From Streptomyces sp. GESEQ-35 (GTDB lineage Bacteria > Actinomycetota > Actinomycetes > Streptomycetales > Streptomycetaceae), in contig NZ_JAFFSX010000005.1 of NCBI RefSeq assembly GCF_017948485.1, forward strand, positions 393,118-457,117: a stretch of 64,000 nucleotides of DNA. Direction: 5' to 3'. Position numbers and translations under genes: made by a program. Shown here piece by piece: positions 17,259 through 25,789 of the stretch. The notes beneath the pieces were generated by a model. It ran no database searches and was not told where the DNA came from. It worked only from the letters and a program-made list of their open reading frames with translations. Each line of letters begins with the position of its first letter. The first letter of the stretch is position 1.

Positions 17259-19289
17259 TCAGCAGCTCAGCTGCGCGTCCGCCCAGTCCGCGTGGTCCCA
17301 GGTGGAGCCGTCGCCGCCGTCGGTGACGACGAGGCGGATCGTCTCGGCGCCCGTCACGTCCGCGGTCAGCGGCTGGGCAGGCATCGCGGTGGTGAGAACG
17401 CCCGTCGAGGCGGCTTTGGTGCCGTCGGCCCAGATCTCGAAGGCGACGGTGCCGGTTGTCTGTGCCTCGTCATCGACACCGACATCCGCGCTGACCGTCT
17501 CGCACCCGCCGCCGGCGTAGTACTCGACCACGCTCTCGGCGTGCACACCGAGCCCCTTGTCGTACACGACTCCCTCAAGAGTGATGGGGTTGCCGTCCCC
17601 CGCGCTGTTCTCGCCGTTGCTGGTGTTGCGCTCGACCGGCCCCCAGCCGTTGGTGGTCGACAGCCACGGAAGATCACCGAGCCCGGACGTCCCTGAGGGT
17701 GGTGCCACCACCACGGACACGGCAATGGGCACCGTGCTGTCGACCCGGGTACCCGACGGGGAGCGGTAACTCGCCTTGAGCGTCAGGTCGTACGGCCCTG
17801 CGGGCGTCCCCTGCGGAGGGATCACCTGCCACTTCGTGCGCAGCGACTTGCCCGTGGGTACGACCTTCGCGGTCGTCGGTGACTGCGCTTTGACGGTCCA
17901 CCCCTCGGGCCCGGTCAGCTTGGCGGAGACGCGCTCGGCAGGTGTGCGTCCCAGGTCGGTGACGGTGGACGTCAGAGCGGCCGGCGCGCCTGGCTCGAGC
18001 AACGGGCTGCCGTCCAGGCCGAGTTCGACGGCGGGCGGGTGCTCGGCCCAGCGGGGGTCGGCCGCGACCCGTACGAGAACGGTGCCGTGCGCCGGGACGG
18101 TGGCCGAGATCGCGCCCGCGGTGTTGTAGCTCTTGTGCTGCCACAGGTCGCGCAGGGTGTAGGCGCGGGCTTCGGGCAGGCCGACGGCCGACGCGGACGT
18201 GGTGACGCGCTGGGCCCTGCCGGACTCGTTGAACAGCGCCACCGCGCGGCTGCCGTCCCGCATCTCCTTGGCGACGACCCAGCGTCCGCCCTCCGACGAC
18301 ACGACCGTGCCCTGCTTGCCCAGCGGGTCCTGGTCGACCCCGATGACCTCCTTGTTGCCGAGGATCTCGAAGGTCGCGTCGGACGCTCCGCGCAGGTCGG
18401 AGCCGATCAGCAGCGGCGCGGCCATGATCGACCAGAGCGAGAAGTGCGAGCGGTACTCGGTGTCCGTCATGCCGCCGTTGCCGACCTCCAGCATGTCGGG
18501 GTCGTTCCAGCGCCCCGGACCGGCGTGCTCTGCGAGCGGGAGGTTCTGCTTCAGGATCGACAGCATCGAACTCCAGCTGTCGCTGATGTCGCCGGTGGTG
18601 CGCCACAGCTGTCCGACGTCTGCCGCCCACTCCCAGGGTTTGTTCTCGCCCCATTCGCAAATGCTGTAGACGATGGGCCGACCGGTCGCCAGGAGGGCGT
18701 CGCGCATGGTGGTGTAGCGCTGCTTCGCGTCCACGCCTTGGTTGTTGCAGTTGTCGTACTTGAGGTAGTCGACACCCCAGTCGGCAAACTGCTGCGCGTC
18801 GCTGTACTCGTGGCCCAGCGCGCCCGGGAAGCCTGCGTCGTTGCAGGTCTTCGTGCCGGCGCTGGTGTAGATGCCGAACTTGAGCCCCTTGGCGTGCACG
18901 TAGTCGGCGACCGCCTTGAGGCCGTTCGGGAAGCGGGCGGGGTCGGGCACGAGTTTGCCGTTCGCGTCCCGCGTCGGCAGGGCCCAGCAGTCGTCGAGGT
19001 TGACGTATTGGTATCCGGCGTCCTTGAGGCCCTTCTCGACGAATATGTCGGCGATTCCCTTGACCATGGATTCGTCGAACTCGGCACGGCAGTTCGTGGA
19101 GTTCCAGTTGTTGAAGCCCATCGGCGGGGTGAGGGCGAGGCCGTCGGCCGGGGCCGGGGCTGTGTTGTCGGCGTTCTCGGCGGCTGCGGCGGCGTGGACA
19201 GGTGCGGCGAGTCCTGCCGTGCACAGGAGCCCTGCCGTGAGTGCTCCGACCATTCTTCTGCGGGTTGTGCGGGTGTGAGGGTGACGCAT
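17259..19289 (-). CDS. Secreted GH27 alpha-galactosidase with NPCBM domain
   Basis: 676 residues from ATG 19289, which has GGAGG 10 nt upstream. Signal: RRRMVGALTAGLLCTAGLAAPVHA. The GH27 barrel begins at LALTPPMGFNNWNSTNC; the nucleophile Asp179 sits in DYLKYDNCN and the acid/base in GRWNDPDMLEVG (about 260-270). A beta-sandwich domain follows, then an Ig-like NEW3-type module (LGLDGSPLLEPGAPAALTSTV) and a C-terminal NPCBM carbohydrate-binding domain (VVYDKGLGVHAESVVEYYAGG). It should release terminal galactose from galactomannan or raffinose-type sugars outside the cell. It converges on the ROK gene. Confidence 0.94.
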   Translation of the reverse strand: MRHPHTRTTRRRMVGALTAGLLCTAGLAAPVHAAAAAENADNTAPAPADGLALTPPMGFNNWNSTNCRAEFDESMVKGIADIFVEKGLKDAGYQYVNLDDCWALPTRDANGKLVPDPARFPNGLKAVADYVHAKGLKFGIYTSAGTKTCNDAGFPGALGHEYSDAQQFADWGVDYLKYDNCNNQGVDAKQRYTTMRDALLATGRPIVYSICEWGENKPWEWAADVGQLWRTTGDISDSWSSMLSILKQNLPLAEHAGPGRWNDPDMLEVGNGGMTDTEYRSHFSLWSIMAAPLLIGSDLRGASDATFEILGNKEVIGVDQDPLGKQGTVVSSEGGRWVVAKEMRDGSRAVALFNESGRAQRVTTSASAVGLPEARAYTLRDLWQHKSYNTAGAISATVPAHGTVLVRVAADPRWAEHPPAVELGLDGSPLLEPGAPAALTSTVTDLGRTPAERVSAKLTGPEGWTVKAQSPTTAKVVPTGKSLRTKWQVIPPQGTPAGPYDLTLKASYRSPSGTRVDSTVPIAVSVVVAPPSGTSGLGDLPWLSTTNGWGPVERNTSNGENSAGDGNPITLEGVVYDKGLGVHAESVVEYYAGGGCETVSADVGVDDEAQTTGTVAFEIWADGTKAASTGVLTTAMPAQPLTADVTGAETIRLVVTDGGDGSTWDHADWADAQLSC

Positions 19290-19417
19290 CGTTACGCTTC
19301 CTCCGAACCAGCGAAAGATGGGATGACTGCATGTACGCGTCATCGGTGCCAGTGCGTTTACGGTAGGACGTGTCGGAGTCTGTTGGAAGATGCGCGTTCG
19401 ATTGTGTTGGGCCGTGC

Positions 19418-19756
19418 TCACATTTCCGAGAAGCGGCGTGCGAGGTCGCGCAACGAGGCCGCCGCACGCTCCGCGTCGTCCCGCGGAAGAGTGGAGCCCG
19501 CCATGGCACTCAGGCGCTCGATCTCCTCGGCCAGGCGCAGATGCTGCCGAGCGGCGTGTTCACGGCAGGGCAGGCAGGTCACGCTCTCCGGACGCGACGA
19601 CGTCATCGCGTACGGCACACGCACACCGCATCCGGTGGTGACGGTGGCCGGGAGATCGGCTGCGAGACCGAAGGTGGCCGCCAGCATGTTGCGCGTGGCG
19701 GCACTGTCGCGCACCGCCTTCGCGTCGACGTGGATGTGGTCGCCCCGCCCGCTCAT
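19418..19756 (-). CDS. Small hypothetical protein with Cys cluster
   Basis: 112 residues from ATG 19756, preceded by a GAGGAG site. The middle holds TGCGVRVPYA and, 20 residues later, VTCLPCREHAARQHLRLAEEIERL, so three Cys and a His that could bind a metal, followed by an amphipathic helix. It resembles small actinobacterial proteins of unknown function that end in a CxPCRxHA element. No signal peptide. It lies between the alpha-galactosidase and the small secreted protein gene, which points the other way. Confidence 0.65.
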   Translation of the reverse strand: MSGRGDHIHVDAKAVRDSAATRNMLAATFGLAADLPATVTTGCGVRVPYAMTSSRPESVTCLPCREHAARQHLRLAEEIERLSAMAGSTLPRDDAERAAASLRDLARRFSEM

Positions 19757-19873
19757 CCGCTCTCCTCGTCGCAGCCGCCAAGCAGAGCATGCCAGGTCGG
19801 GCCGATGGAGCCTCAGTGGTTCCGTCGGGAAGCGTTGCGTGACCCCGGCCCGGTTCCCGCAGTTGAAACCGGC

Positions 19874-20194
19874 ATGAAGAAGCGCAGCATGCTCGCCATC
19901 GCCTCCCTTGCCACCGGTTTCGTCGTCGCGGCCGTCTCGCCGTCCCATGCCCACGAGGACGACCCGGCCCTTCCGCACGGTCCGGCCGCCCCCGACGGTC
20001 CGGCCGTGATCGACGGTCCGGCCGTTCTCCACGGTCCGGCTGTTCTCGGCAGCAATCCGGCCGTGGTCCACAGTCCGGCTGTTCTCGACGTCGACGAGAC
20101 CATCGGCACCGTCGACCCGGTCCTCGCCAGGGAGTTCCGTATGGCGATGGATGACACTCCGCACGTGAAGAAGGGCAAGGGCAAGATCGGCTGA
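19874..20194 (+). CDS. Small secreted protein with GPAV repeats
   Basis: 106 residues. Signal peptide MKKRSMLAIASLATGFVVAAVSPSHA, then an acidic start (HEDDPALP) and a run of about seven 6-7-residue units of the form xGPAV(L/I)x (DGPAVIDGPAVLHGPAVLG, degenerating to SNPAVVHSPAVLD). The tail is basic (HVKKGKGKIG). The start is set by the signal peptide because no clear ribosome site is visible. Pro-Ala-Val repeats suggest an extended beta-helical or polyproline surface peptide. Function unknown; a strong terminator follows 20 nt after the stop. Confidence 0.7.
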   Translation: MKKRSMLAIASLATGFVVAAVSPSHAHEDDPALPHGPAAPDGPAVIDGPAVLHGPAVLGSNPAVVHSPAVLDVDETIGTVDPVLAREFRMAMDDTPHVKKGKGKIG

Positions 20195-20214
20195 CGAGGC
20201 CGACCGCCGGAGCA

Positions 20215-20254
20215 CGGCGCCGGTGACCCCCGCTGTCGGGGTTCACCGGCGCCG
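20215..20254 (+). terminator. Terminator after the GPAV-repeat gene
   Basis: A 17-bp stem with one mismatch (CGGCGCCGGTGACCCC against GGGGTTCACCGGCGCCG) around a short loop, 20 nt after the stop codon. Confidence 0.75.
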
Positions 20255-20339
20255 CCGTATCCGCGCCCTAAACGGGGGCTGGTTTTGGTGGCAGGGTGGA
20301 GCGGGCAAGCCACAGGGGGCCAACAGAAGAGGGGGAACC

Positions 20340-21380
20340 GTGATCGTCTGGATCAACGGTGCGTTCGGTGCGGGGAAGACCACGACCGCACGGGAACTGA
20401 TCGACCTGATCCCGAACAGCACGCTCTTCGACCCCGAGGTCATCGGCGGAGCACTGGCGCACCTGCTCCCGCCCAAGCACCTCGCCGAGGTCGGCGACTA
20501 CCAGGATCTGCCGATCTGGCGGCGACTCGTGATCGACACGGCGGCCGCGCTGCTCGCCGAGCTCGGCGGGACCCTGGTGGTCCCGATGACCCTGCTGCGC
20601 CAGGACTACCGTGACGAGATCTTCGGTGGTCTCGCCGCACGCCGGATCAGTGTCCGGCATGTGCTGCTCGCCCCGGCTGAAACGATCCTGCGGGAGCGAA
20701 TAGCGGGACGGGAGGTCCCGCCCGACCTGCCCGACGGTGAGATGCGCGTACGGCAGTGGTCCCACGACCACATAGAGCCGTACCGCGCGGCCCTCGCCTC
20801 CTGGCTCACCGCCGACGCCCACCCCGTCGACACCGGCGCTCTCACCCCGTACGAGACCGCGGTTCGCATCGCCGACGCGGTCAGCAGCGGCACCGTCCCC
20901 GTCTGCGACATCGTGCAGACCCCGGAGCCCACCGCCGAGACGGTCGCCGCAGGTGTCCTCCTCTTCGACGAACACGACCGGGTGCTGCTGGTCGACCCCA
21001 CCTACAAGGCCGGCTGGGAGTTCCCGGGCGGTGTCGTCGAAGCCGGCGAGGCGCCCGCCCGCGCGGGCATGCGCGAGGTCGCCGAGGAGACCGGGATCCG
21101 GCTCGACGACGTACCCCGGCTGCTCGTCGTGGACTGGGAACCGCCCGCACCGCCCGGCTTCGGCGGCCTGCGCCTTCTCTACGACGGCGGCCGCCTCGAC
21201 TCCACCGACGCCGACCGGCTTCTGCTGCCCGGCCCCGAACTGCGCGACTGGTGCTTCGCCACCGAGGCGGAAGCCGCCGACCTCCTGCCGCCCGTCCGCT
21301 ACGAGCGGCTGAGGTGGGCATTGCGGGCACGCGAACGCGGGGCGGCGCTGTATCTGGAAGGCGGGATCCCCACGCCGTGA
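20340..21380 (+). CDS. P-loop kinase-like / Nudix hydrolase fusion
   Basis: 346 residues in two domains. Residues 1-185 form a zeta-toxin/nucleotide-kinase-like P-loop domain: Walker A NGAFGAGKTT, Asp in STLFDPEVIG, and a lid-like RERIAGREVPPDLPDG. Residues 200-335 form a Nudix domain with a full Nudix box, GGVVEAGEAPARAGMREVAEETGI (Gx5Ex7REVxEExGI). GTG 20340 has GAGGGGGA 4 nt upstream. The arrangement suggests phosphorylation of a small molecule plus pyrophosphate removal from a nucleotide derivative. The pairing occurs elsewhere in actinobacteria as far as I recall; substrates unknown. Confidence 0.85.
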   Translation: MIVWINGAFGAGKTTTARELIDLIPNSTLFDPEVIGGALAHLLPPKHLAEVGDYQDLPIWRRLVIDTAAALLAELGGTLVVPMTLLRQDYRDEIFGGLAARRISVRHVLLAPAETILRERIAGREVPPDLPDGEMRVRQWSHDHIEPYRAALASWLTADAHPVDTGALTPYETAVRIADAVSSGTVPVCDIVQTPEPTAETVAAGVLLFDEHDRVLLVDPTYKAGWEFPGGVVEAGEAPARAGMREVAEETGIRLDDVPRLLVVDWEPPAPPGFGGLRLLYDGGRLDSTDADRLLLPGPELRDWCFATEAEAADLLPPVRYERLRWALRARERGAALYLEGGIPTP

Positions 21381-21390
21381 CCCTGCGTCG

Positions 21391-22431
21391 TCACGCGTTC
21401 GTGGTGAGCGCCGTCCGGAGTGCCTCGTACGGAAGCGGCGTCTCCCGGCTCTCGTCCTGGAGCCGCCCGATGAAGTCCGCCATCACCGCGGCCGTCTGCG
21501 CATGCCGGGCCACGATCCGCGCCGCGACCGGCGGCAGCCCCTCCGGCGGAGCGCCCCCGGCACACGCACGCATGAAGGCATCACGCTCCTTGCTGCCGCA
21601 GCCCCGCAGGGTGCTGACGAGCCAGTTCGCGAGATACCCGGAGGCGTACGCGCGGTCGTAGTCACGGTGCCGGTCGTAGAAGTCCCTCTCCTCAGGGGTG
21701 AGTCGGAAGCGGGAGGAGAGGGCGAGGCCGTAGTCGGCGAGGTAGAGGCGGTGGCCGTCCGTGAGGAAGTTGGTGAAGTGGGTGTCCAGGTGCAGGAGTT
21801 CCTGGCCCCGCAGGAAGGTGATGACGGCCTCGATCTCGCTCTCCACGAACGCGCAGGCCGTGTCGTCCCTGGTGAGTTGCTCGGCGAGCCAGTCGTGCAG
21901 CGTGTACGGCACGTACTCCAGGAACAGCGTCAGGCTCGCGGTAGCGGACGCCAGTGCCTCGATCCGCGCCCGCACCTGCTCGGCGCCGCGCCGATAGGAG
22001 GCGACGGCCCGCTCCACGTCGGCCAGTTCCTCCGGGAGCGGCTGGACCGCATCGGGCAGCACCCGCCAGTGGTGGAGCAGCGGGAACCCCGCGAACCGGC
22101 CCGCCACCACCCAGTTCGTCGTCATCTCGTGGGCAGCCAGCTCCCGCCAGGCCCCGAACCCCGGGCCCCCGATGTTGTACTGGCAGTGGGACGGCAGCCC
22201 GAAGAGGTTCGCGGTGGAGCGGACGTTCGCCGGACGCAGCTCCAGCTCCGTGAGCGGCACCCGCTTCACGAAGACACGGCGGCCGGCGACCTCTGCGATC
22301 GCGCCGCGTCCGCCGATGCCCGTGGTGACGGAGGTGCTCGCCGCCACCAGCTCGGCGAGTTCGCGGTCGCTGAGGAGGGCCAGGAAGGTCGCGATGTCAC
22401 TGTGCGCGGCGAGCCGCGCGGTCGTGGACAC
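21391..22431 (-). CDS. Protein kinase-like phosphotransferase
   Basis: 346 residues with a kinase-fold core. Seen: GRRVFVKRVPL (lysine of the N-lobe), LTLFLEYVPYTLHDWL (hinge), catalytic loop LLHLDTHFTNFL with Asp and Asn in HxDTHxxNF arrangement, and YLADYGLAL in place of DFG. This is closer to APH/choline-kinase-like or bacterial lanthipeptide-type kinases than to PknB. GTG 22431 is 12 nt after the M20 peptidase stop on the same strand, so the two are one operon. Target unknown. Confidence 0.7.
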   Translation of the reverse strand: MSTTARLAAHSDIATFLALLSDRELAELVAASTSVTTGIGGRGAIAEVAGRRVFVKRVPLTELELRPANVRSTANLFGLPSHCQYNIGGPGFGAWRELAAHEMTTNWVVAGRFAGFPLLHHWRVLPDAVQPLPEELADVERAVASYRRGAEQVRARIEALASATASLTLFLEYVPYTLHDWLAEQLTRDDTACAFVESEIEAVITFLRGQELLHLDTHFTNFLTDGHRLYLADYGLALSSRFRLTPEERDFYDRHRDYDRAYASGYLANWLVSTLRGCGSKERDAFMRACAGGAPPEGLPPVAARIVARHAQTAAVMADFIGRLQDESRETPLPYEALRTALTTNA

Positions 22432-22442
22432 GGCCCGGTGGG

Positions 22443-23798
22443 TCAGTTGCCCGCGTAGTTGCGCAGGAACAGCGCCTCCGCCACCGAGAGCCGCTCCAAC
22501 TCCCGCGGCGACACGCTCTCGTTCACCGCGTGGATCTGGGCCTCCGGCTCGCTCAGGCCGATGAGCAGGATCTCCGCGCTCGGGTAGAGAGCGGCGAGCG
22601 TGTTGCACAGGGGAATGGAGCCGCCCTGGCCGGCGTACTGCATCTCCTGGCCGGGGTACGCGACCGCCATCGCCTCGGCCATCGCCGCGTAGGCCGGGCT
22701 GGTCGTGTCGGCGCTGAACGCCTGACCCTGGCCGATCTGCTCGGTCCGCACCCGGGCGCCCCACGGCGTGTGCGCCTCCAGGTGGGCCTGGAGCAGCTTG
22801 GTCGCCTCGGTCGCGTCCACGCCCGGCGGCACCCGGAGGCTGACCAGCGCGCGGGCGCTCGCCTGCACGGACGGGGTGGCGCCGACGACCGGCGGGCAGT
22901 CGATGCCGAGGACCGTCACAGCAGGGCGCGCCCAGATACGGTCGGCGACCGCGCCCGAGCCGATCAGCTCGACGCCGTCGAGGACCTTGGCGTCCTTGCG
23001 GAACTGCTCCTCGTCGTAACTCAGCCCGTCCCACGACTTCTCGTCGATGAGCCCGTCGACCGTCGTCGAACCGTCCTCGGCACGCAGCGAGTCCAGTACG
23101 CGGATCAGCGCGCCCAGCGCGTCGGGTGCGGCGCCGCCGAACTGGCCCGAGTGCAGGTTGCCTTCGAGCGTGTCTATCCGGACGCGGACGAGCGTCATGC
23201 CGCGCAGGGTCGCGGTGACCGTCGGCAGGCCGACGCGGAAGTTGCCCGCGTCGCCGATGACGATGGTGTCGGCCTCCAGGAGGTCCAGGTGCTCCTCGGC
23301 GTACCGCTCCAGGCCGCCGGTGCCCATCTCCTCGGACCCCTCCGCGATCACCTTCACGTGCACCGGCACGCCGCCGTTCGCCTTGAGGGCGCGCAGCGCG
23401 AGCAGGTGCATGATCACGCCGCCCTTGCAGTCGGCGGCGCCACGGCCGTACCAGCGGCCGTCCCGCTCGGTGAGTTCGAAGGGCGGGGTGGTCCAGGCGG
23501 CCTCGTCCAGCGGCGGCTGCACGTCGTAGTGGGCGTAGAGCAGGACCGTCTTCGCGCCCTCGGGGCCGGGCAGGTAGCCGTACACCGACTGCGTGCCGTC
23601 GGGGGTGTCGAGCAGGGCCACGTCCTGGAAGCCCTCGGTGCGCAGCGCGTCGGCGACCCAGTTCGCGGCGCCCTCGCTCTCGCTCTTCGGGAACTGGTCG
23701 AAGTCCGCCACCGACTTGAACGCCACCAGTTCGGTGAGCTCCGCCCGCGCCTTCGGCATCAGGGAGGCGACGGTCTCGGCGACCGGATTCGACGACAT
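22443..23798 (-). CDS. M20 family dipeptidase / metallo-carboxypeptidase
   Basis: 451 residues. Zinc-site motifs in order: LLYAHYDVQPP (His-x-Asp), GRGAADCKGGV (Asp), IAEGSEEMGTGGLERY (catalytic Glu, ligand Glu), VIGDAGNF and, near the end, QYAGQGGSIPLCNTL. A dimerisation domain occupies about residues 195-310. The family hydrolyses dipeptides or acyl-amino acids in the cytosol. AAGGAG lies 7 nt before ATG 23798, which is why that start is preferred over the GTG at 23804. A kinase-like gene follows in the same operon. Confidence 0.92.
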   Translation of the reverse strand: MSSNPVAETVASLMPKARAELTELVAFKSVADFDQFPKSESEGAANWVADALRTEGFQDVALLDTPDGTQSVYGYLPGPEGAKTVLLYAHYDVQPPLDEAAWTTPPFELTERDGRWYGRGAADCKGGVIMHLLALRALKANGGVPVHVKVIAEGSEEMGTGGLERYAEEHLDLLEADTIVIGDAGNFRVGLPTVTATLRGMTLVRVRIDTLEGNLHSGQFGGAAPDALGALIRVLDSLRAEDGSTTVDGLIDEKSWDGLSYDEEQFRKDAKVLDGVELIGSGAVADRIWARPAVTVLGIDCPPVVGATPSVQASARALVSLRVPPGVDATEATKLLQAHLEAHTPWGARVRTEQIGQGQAFSADTTSPAYAAMAEAMAVAYPGQEMQYAGQGGSIPLCNTLAALYPSAEILLIGLSEPEAQIHAVNESVSPRELERLSVAEALFLRNYAGN

Positions 23799-23931
23799 GG
23801 GCACGCTCCTTGTGGGTGCGACGTTGTGACGAGTAAGTGCTGTGATCCTCCCACAGCGGACTGTGGCGAAAGCCGCCGTAGGATGCGGGAGACAGGTGCG
23901 GCAGCGGCTTGATCAGGAGCAGTAGACCATC

Positions 23932-25173
23932 GTGAGCAGCGAGAACTCTTCGGCGAACGACGTGCAGCAGGTGTGGGACGTCGTCGTGGTGGGCGCGGGA
24001 CCCGCGGGGGCCTCGGCCGCGTATGCGGCGGCGGTCGCGGGGCGACGCGTCCTGTTGCTGGAGAAGGCCGAGCTGCCGCGCTACAAGACATGCGGCGGCG
24101 GCATCATCGGCCCCTCGCGCGACTCCCTGCCGCCCGGCTTCGAGCTGCCGCTGCGGGACCGGGTGCACGCGGTCACGTTCTCCAACAACGGACGTTTCAC
24201 GCGTACGCGCCGCTCCAGGCAGATGCTGTTCGGCCTGATCAACCGGCCCGAGTTCGACCAGCAGCTCGTCGAGCACGCGCAGAAGGCGGGCGCCGAGCTG
24301 CGTACGGGCGTCACGGTGGCGCGGGTCGAGCAGCACGGCTCGGCGGTGCCGGACCGGCGCACGGTCGCCGTCGTCCTCCAGGGCGGTGAGACGCTGCTCG
24401 CGCGCGCGGTCGTCGGGGCCGACGGCAGCGCCAGCCGCATAGGCGCGCACGTCGGGGTGAAGGTCGACCAGGTGGATCTGGGCCTGGAGGCGGAGATCCC
24501 GGTGCCGGAGACGGTCGCCGAGGACTGGAAGGGGCGGGTGCTCATCGACTGGGGGCCCATGCCCGGGAGTTACGGGTGGGTGTTTCCCAAGGGGGACACG
24601 CTGACGGTCGGGGTCATCTCGGCGCGGGGCGAAGGCGCGGCGACGAAGCGGTATCTGGAGGACTTCGTCGGGCGGCTGGGGCTCGCCGGATTCGAACCCA
24701 GCATCTCCTCCGGCCACCTGACGCGCTGCCGTGCCGATGACTCGCCTCTGTCACGCGGGCGGGTGCTGGTGTGCGGGGACGCGGCGGGGCTGCTCGAGCC
24801 GTGGACGCGCGAGGGCATCTCGTTCGCGCTGCGGTCGGGGCGGCTCGCGGGGGAGTGGGCGGTACGGATCGGCGAGGCGAACGACGCGGTGGACGCCCGG
24901 CGCCAGGCCCTGAACTACGCGTTCGCCATCAAGGCGGGCCTGGGTGTGGAGATGGCGGTCGGCAAGCGGCTGCTGACCCTGTTCGAGCGGCGCCCCGGGC
25001 TCTTCCACGCGGCGCTGTCCGGTTTCCGGCCGGCCTGGAAGGCCTTCGCGGACATCACGCGTGGCTCGACGTCCCTCGGCGAGCTCGTCCGCTCGCATCC
25101 GATGGCCCAGCGCGCCCTGACCGCGCTGGACCGCCGCCCCGTCGGCGGCGAGGCCGGTGACGTCAGCTCGTGA
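23932..25173 (+). CDS. Geranylgeranyl reductase family FAD-dependent oxidoreductase
   Basis: 413 residues. N-terminal FAD site VVVGAGPAGASAAYAAAVAGRRVLLLEK (GxGxxG...E), then LPRYKTCGGG, the PxxKxCGG element of geranylgeranyl reductases that places substrate near the flavin. The middle has VVGADGSASRIG, and GRVLVCGDAAGLLEPWTREGISFAL is the second FAD motif (GDAAG). The family saturates isoprenoid chains of menaquinone or lipids, or acts as a monooxygenase-like enzyme. AGGAG is 12 nt before GTG. The end overlaps the convergent deazaflavin reductase by 11 nt. Confidence 0.9.
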   Translation: MSSENSSANDVQQVWDVVVVGAGPAGASAAYAAAVAGRRVLLLEKAELPRYKTCGGGIIGPSRDSLPPGFELPLRDRVHAVTFSNNGRFTRTRRSRQMLFGLINRPEFDQQLVEHAQKAGAELRTGVTVARVEQHGSAVPDRRTVAVVLQGGETLLARAVVGADGSASRIGAHVGVKVDQVDLGLEAEIPVPETVAEDWKGRVLIDWGPMPGSYGWVFPKGDTLTVGVISARGEGAATKRYLEDFVGRLGLAGFEPSISSGHLTRCRADDSPLSRGRVLVCGDAAGLLEPWTREGISFALRSGRLAGEWAVRIGEANDAVDARRQALNYAFAIKAGLGVEMAVGKRLLTLFERRPGLFHAALSGFRPAWKAFADITRGSTSLGELVRSHPMAQRALTALDRRPVGGEAGDVSS

Positions 25174-25618
25174 CCGTGATCCGGAACACCGGGTGGTCGG
25201 GGGCGATGCGACGCAGCTCCTCGTCGGACGAGTCGGGGCCGACACCCTTGAAGAACACGCCGACCTCGGCCTTCCAGCGCTTGAGGTAGGCGCGCAGCAG
25301 CGGGGCCTTGTCGTCGTCGGCGACCTCGGTCGCCGTGAACGTCTCCGCGTTCTTGCCGAGCCGCAGCTCGCCGCCGCCCGCGGCCCGCATGTTGTGCGTC
25401 CACTGGACGTGACCGCGGGGCGCCACCAGGTACTGCGTGCCGTCCACGGTGAGCAGGTTGACCGGTGTCGTGCGCCACTCGCCGCTCTTGCGGCCGCGGA
25501 CGGCCAGGACCCGGGAGCCCCAGACGCTGACGCCGCGGCGCGTCATCCATGCCACGGAACGGTTGAAGACGTTGACCGTGAACCAGCCGGGCTTCTGGAC
25601 GTGGGTGGACATGGACAT
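25163..25618 (-). CDS. Deazaflavin (F420)-dependent nitroreductase family protein
   Basis: 151 residues, a split-barrel FDOR-B/Ddn-type protein. Seen: GVSVWGSRVLAVRGRKSGEWRTTPVNLL (the RGRKSGxxRxTP signature that binds F420), YLVAPRGHVQWTHNMRAAG (WxxNLRAxG) and the C-terminal HPVFRITV. The family uses reduced F420 to reduce quinones or xenobiotics. It is divergent from a TetR gene across a gap with repeated palindromes, so it is the likely repression target. Its stop overlaps the geranylgeranyl reductase stop by 11 nt. Confidence 0.9.
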   Translation of the reverse strand: MSMSTHVQKPGWFTVNVFNRSVAWMTRRGVSVWGSRVLAVRGRKSGEWRTTPVNLLTVDGTQYLVAPRGHVQWTHNMRAAGGGELRLGKNAETFTATEVADDDKAPLLRAYLKRWKAEVGVFFKGVGPDSSDEELRRIAPDHPVFRITVTS

Positions 25619-25642
25619 CGGGGACCCCCATCGATGGTGGAA

Positions 25643-25782
25643 GAGCGGCGCTCGCTTTTGTGAGCACTGCTCTCGATGCTGGTGAAAGTGTGCCCGAGAT
25701 CAGTGATCCAAAGCAAGAGCACTGCTCTCTTTTGAGTTCACTGCTCGCGTTTGTGTGCAGTGCTCCAAAAACATGGAACACT
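25643..25782. promoter_or_regulatory. Array of GAGCA/TGCTC operator candidates
   Basis: Palindromes of one type recur: GAGCGGCGCTC (25643-25653), GAGCACTGCTC (25662-25672) and AGAGCACTGCTCT (25716-25728). A half site CACTGCTC lies at 25739-25746, and AGTGCTCC-N8-GGAACACT at 25759-25782. They fill the gap between the F420 reductase and the TetR gene and almost certainly bind the TetR protein. Confidence 0.65.
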
Positions 25783-25789
25783 CCTTCGT

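Noticed and set aside
22530..23912. 460-codon plus-strand frame opposite the M20 peptidase
   Set aside because: Antisense shadow of the peptidase; no domain motif.
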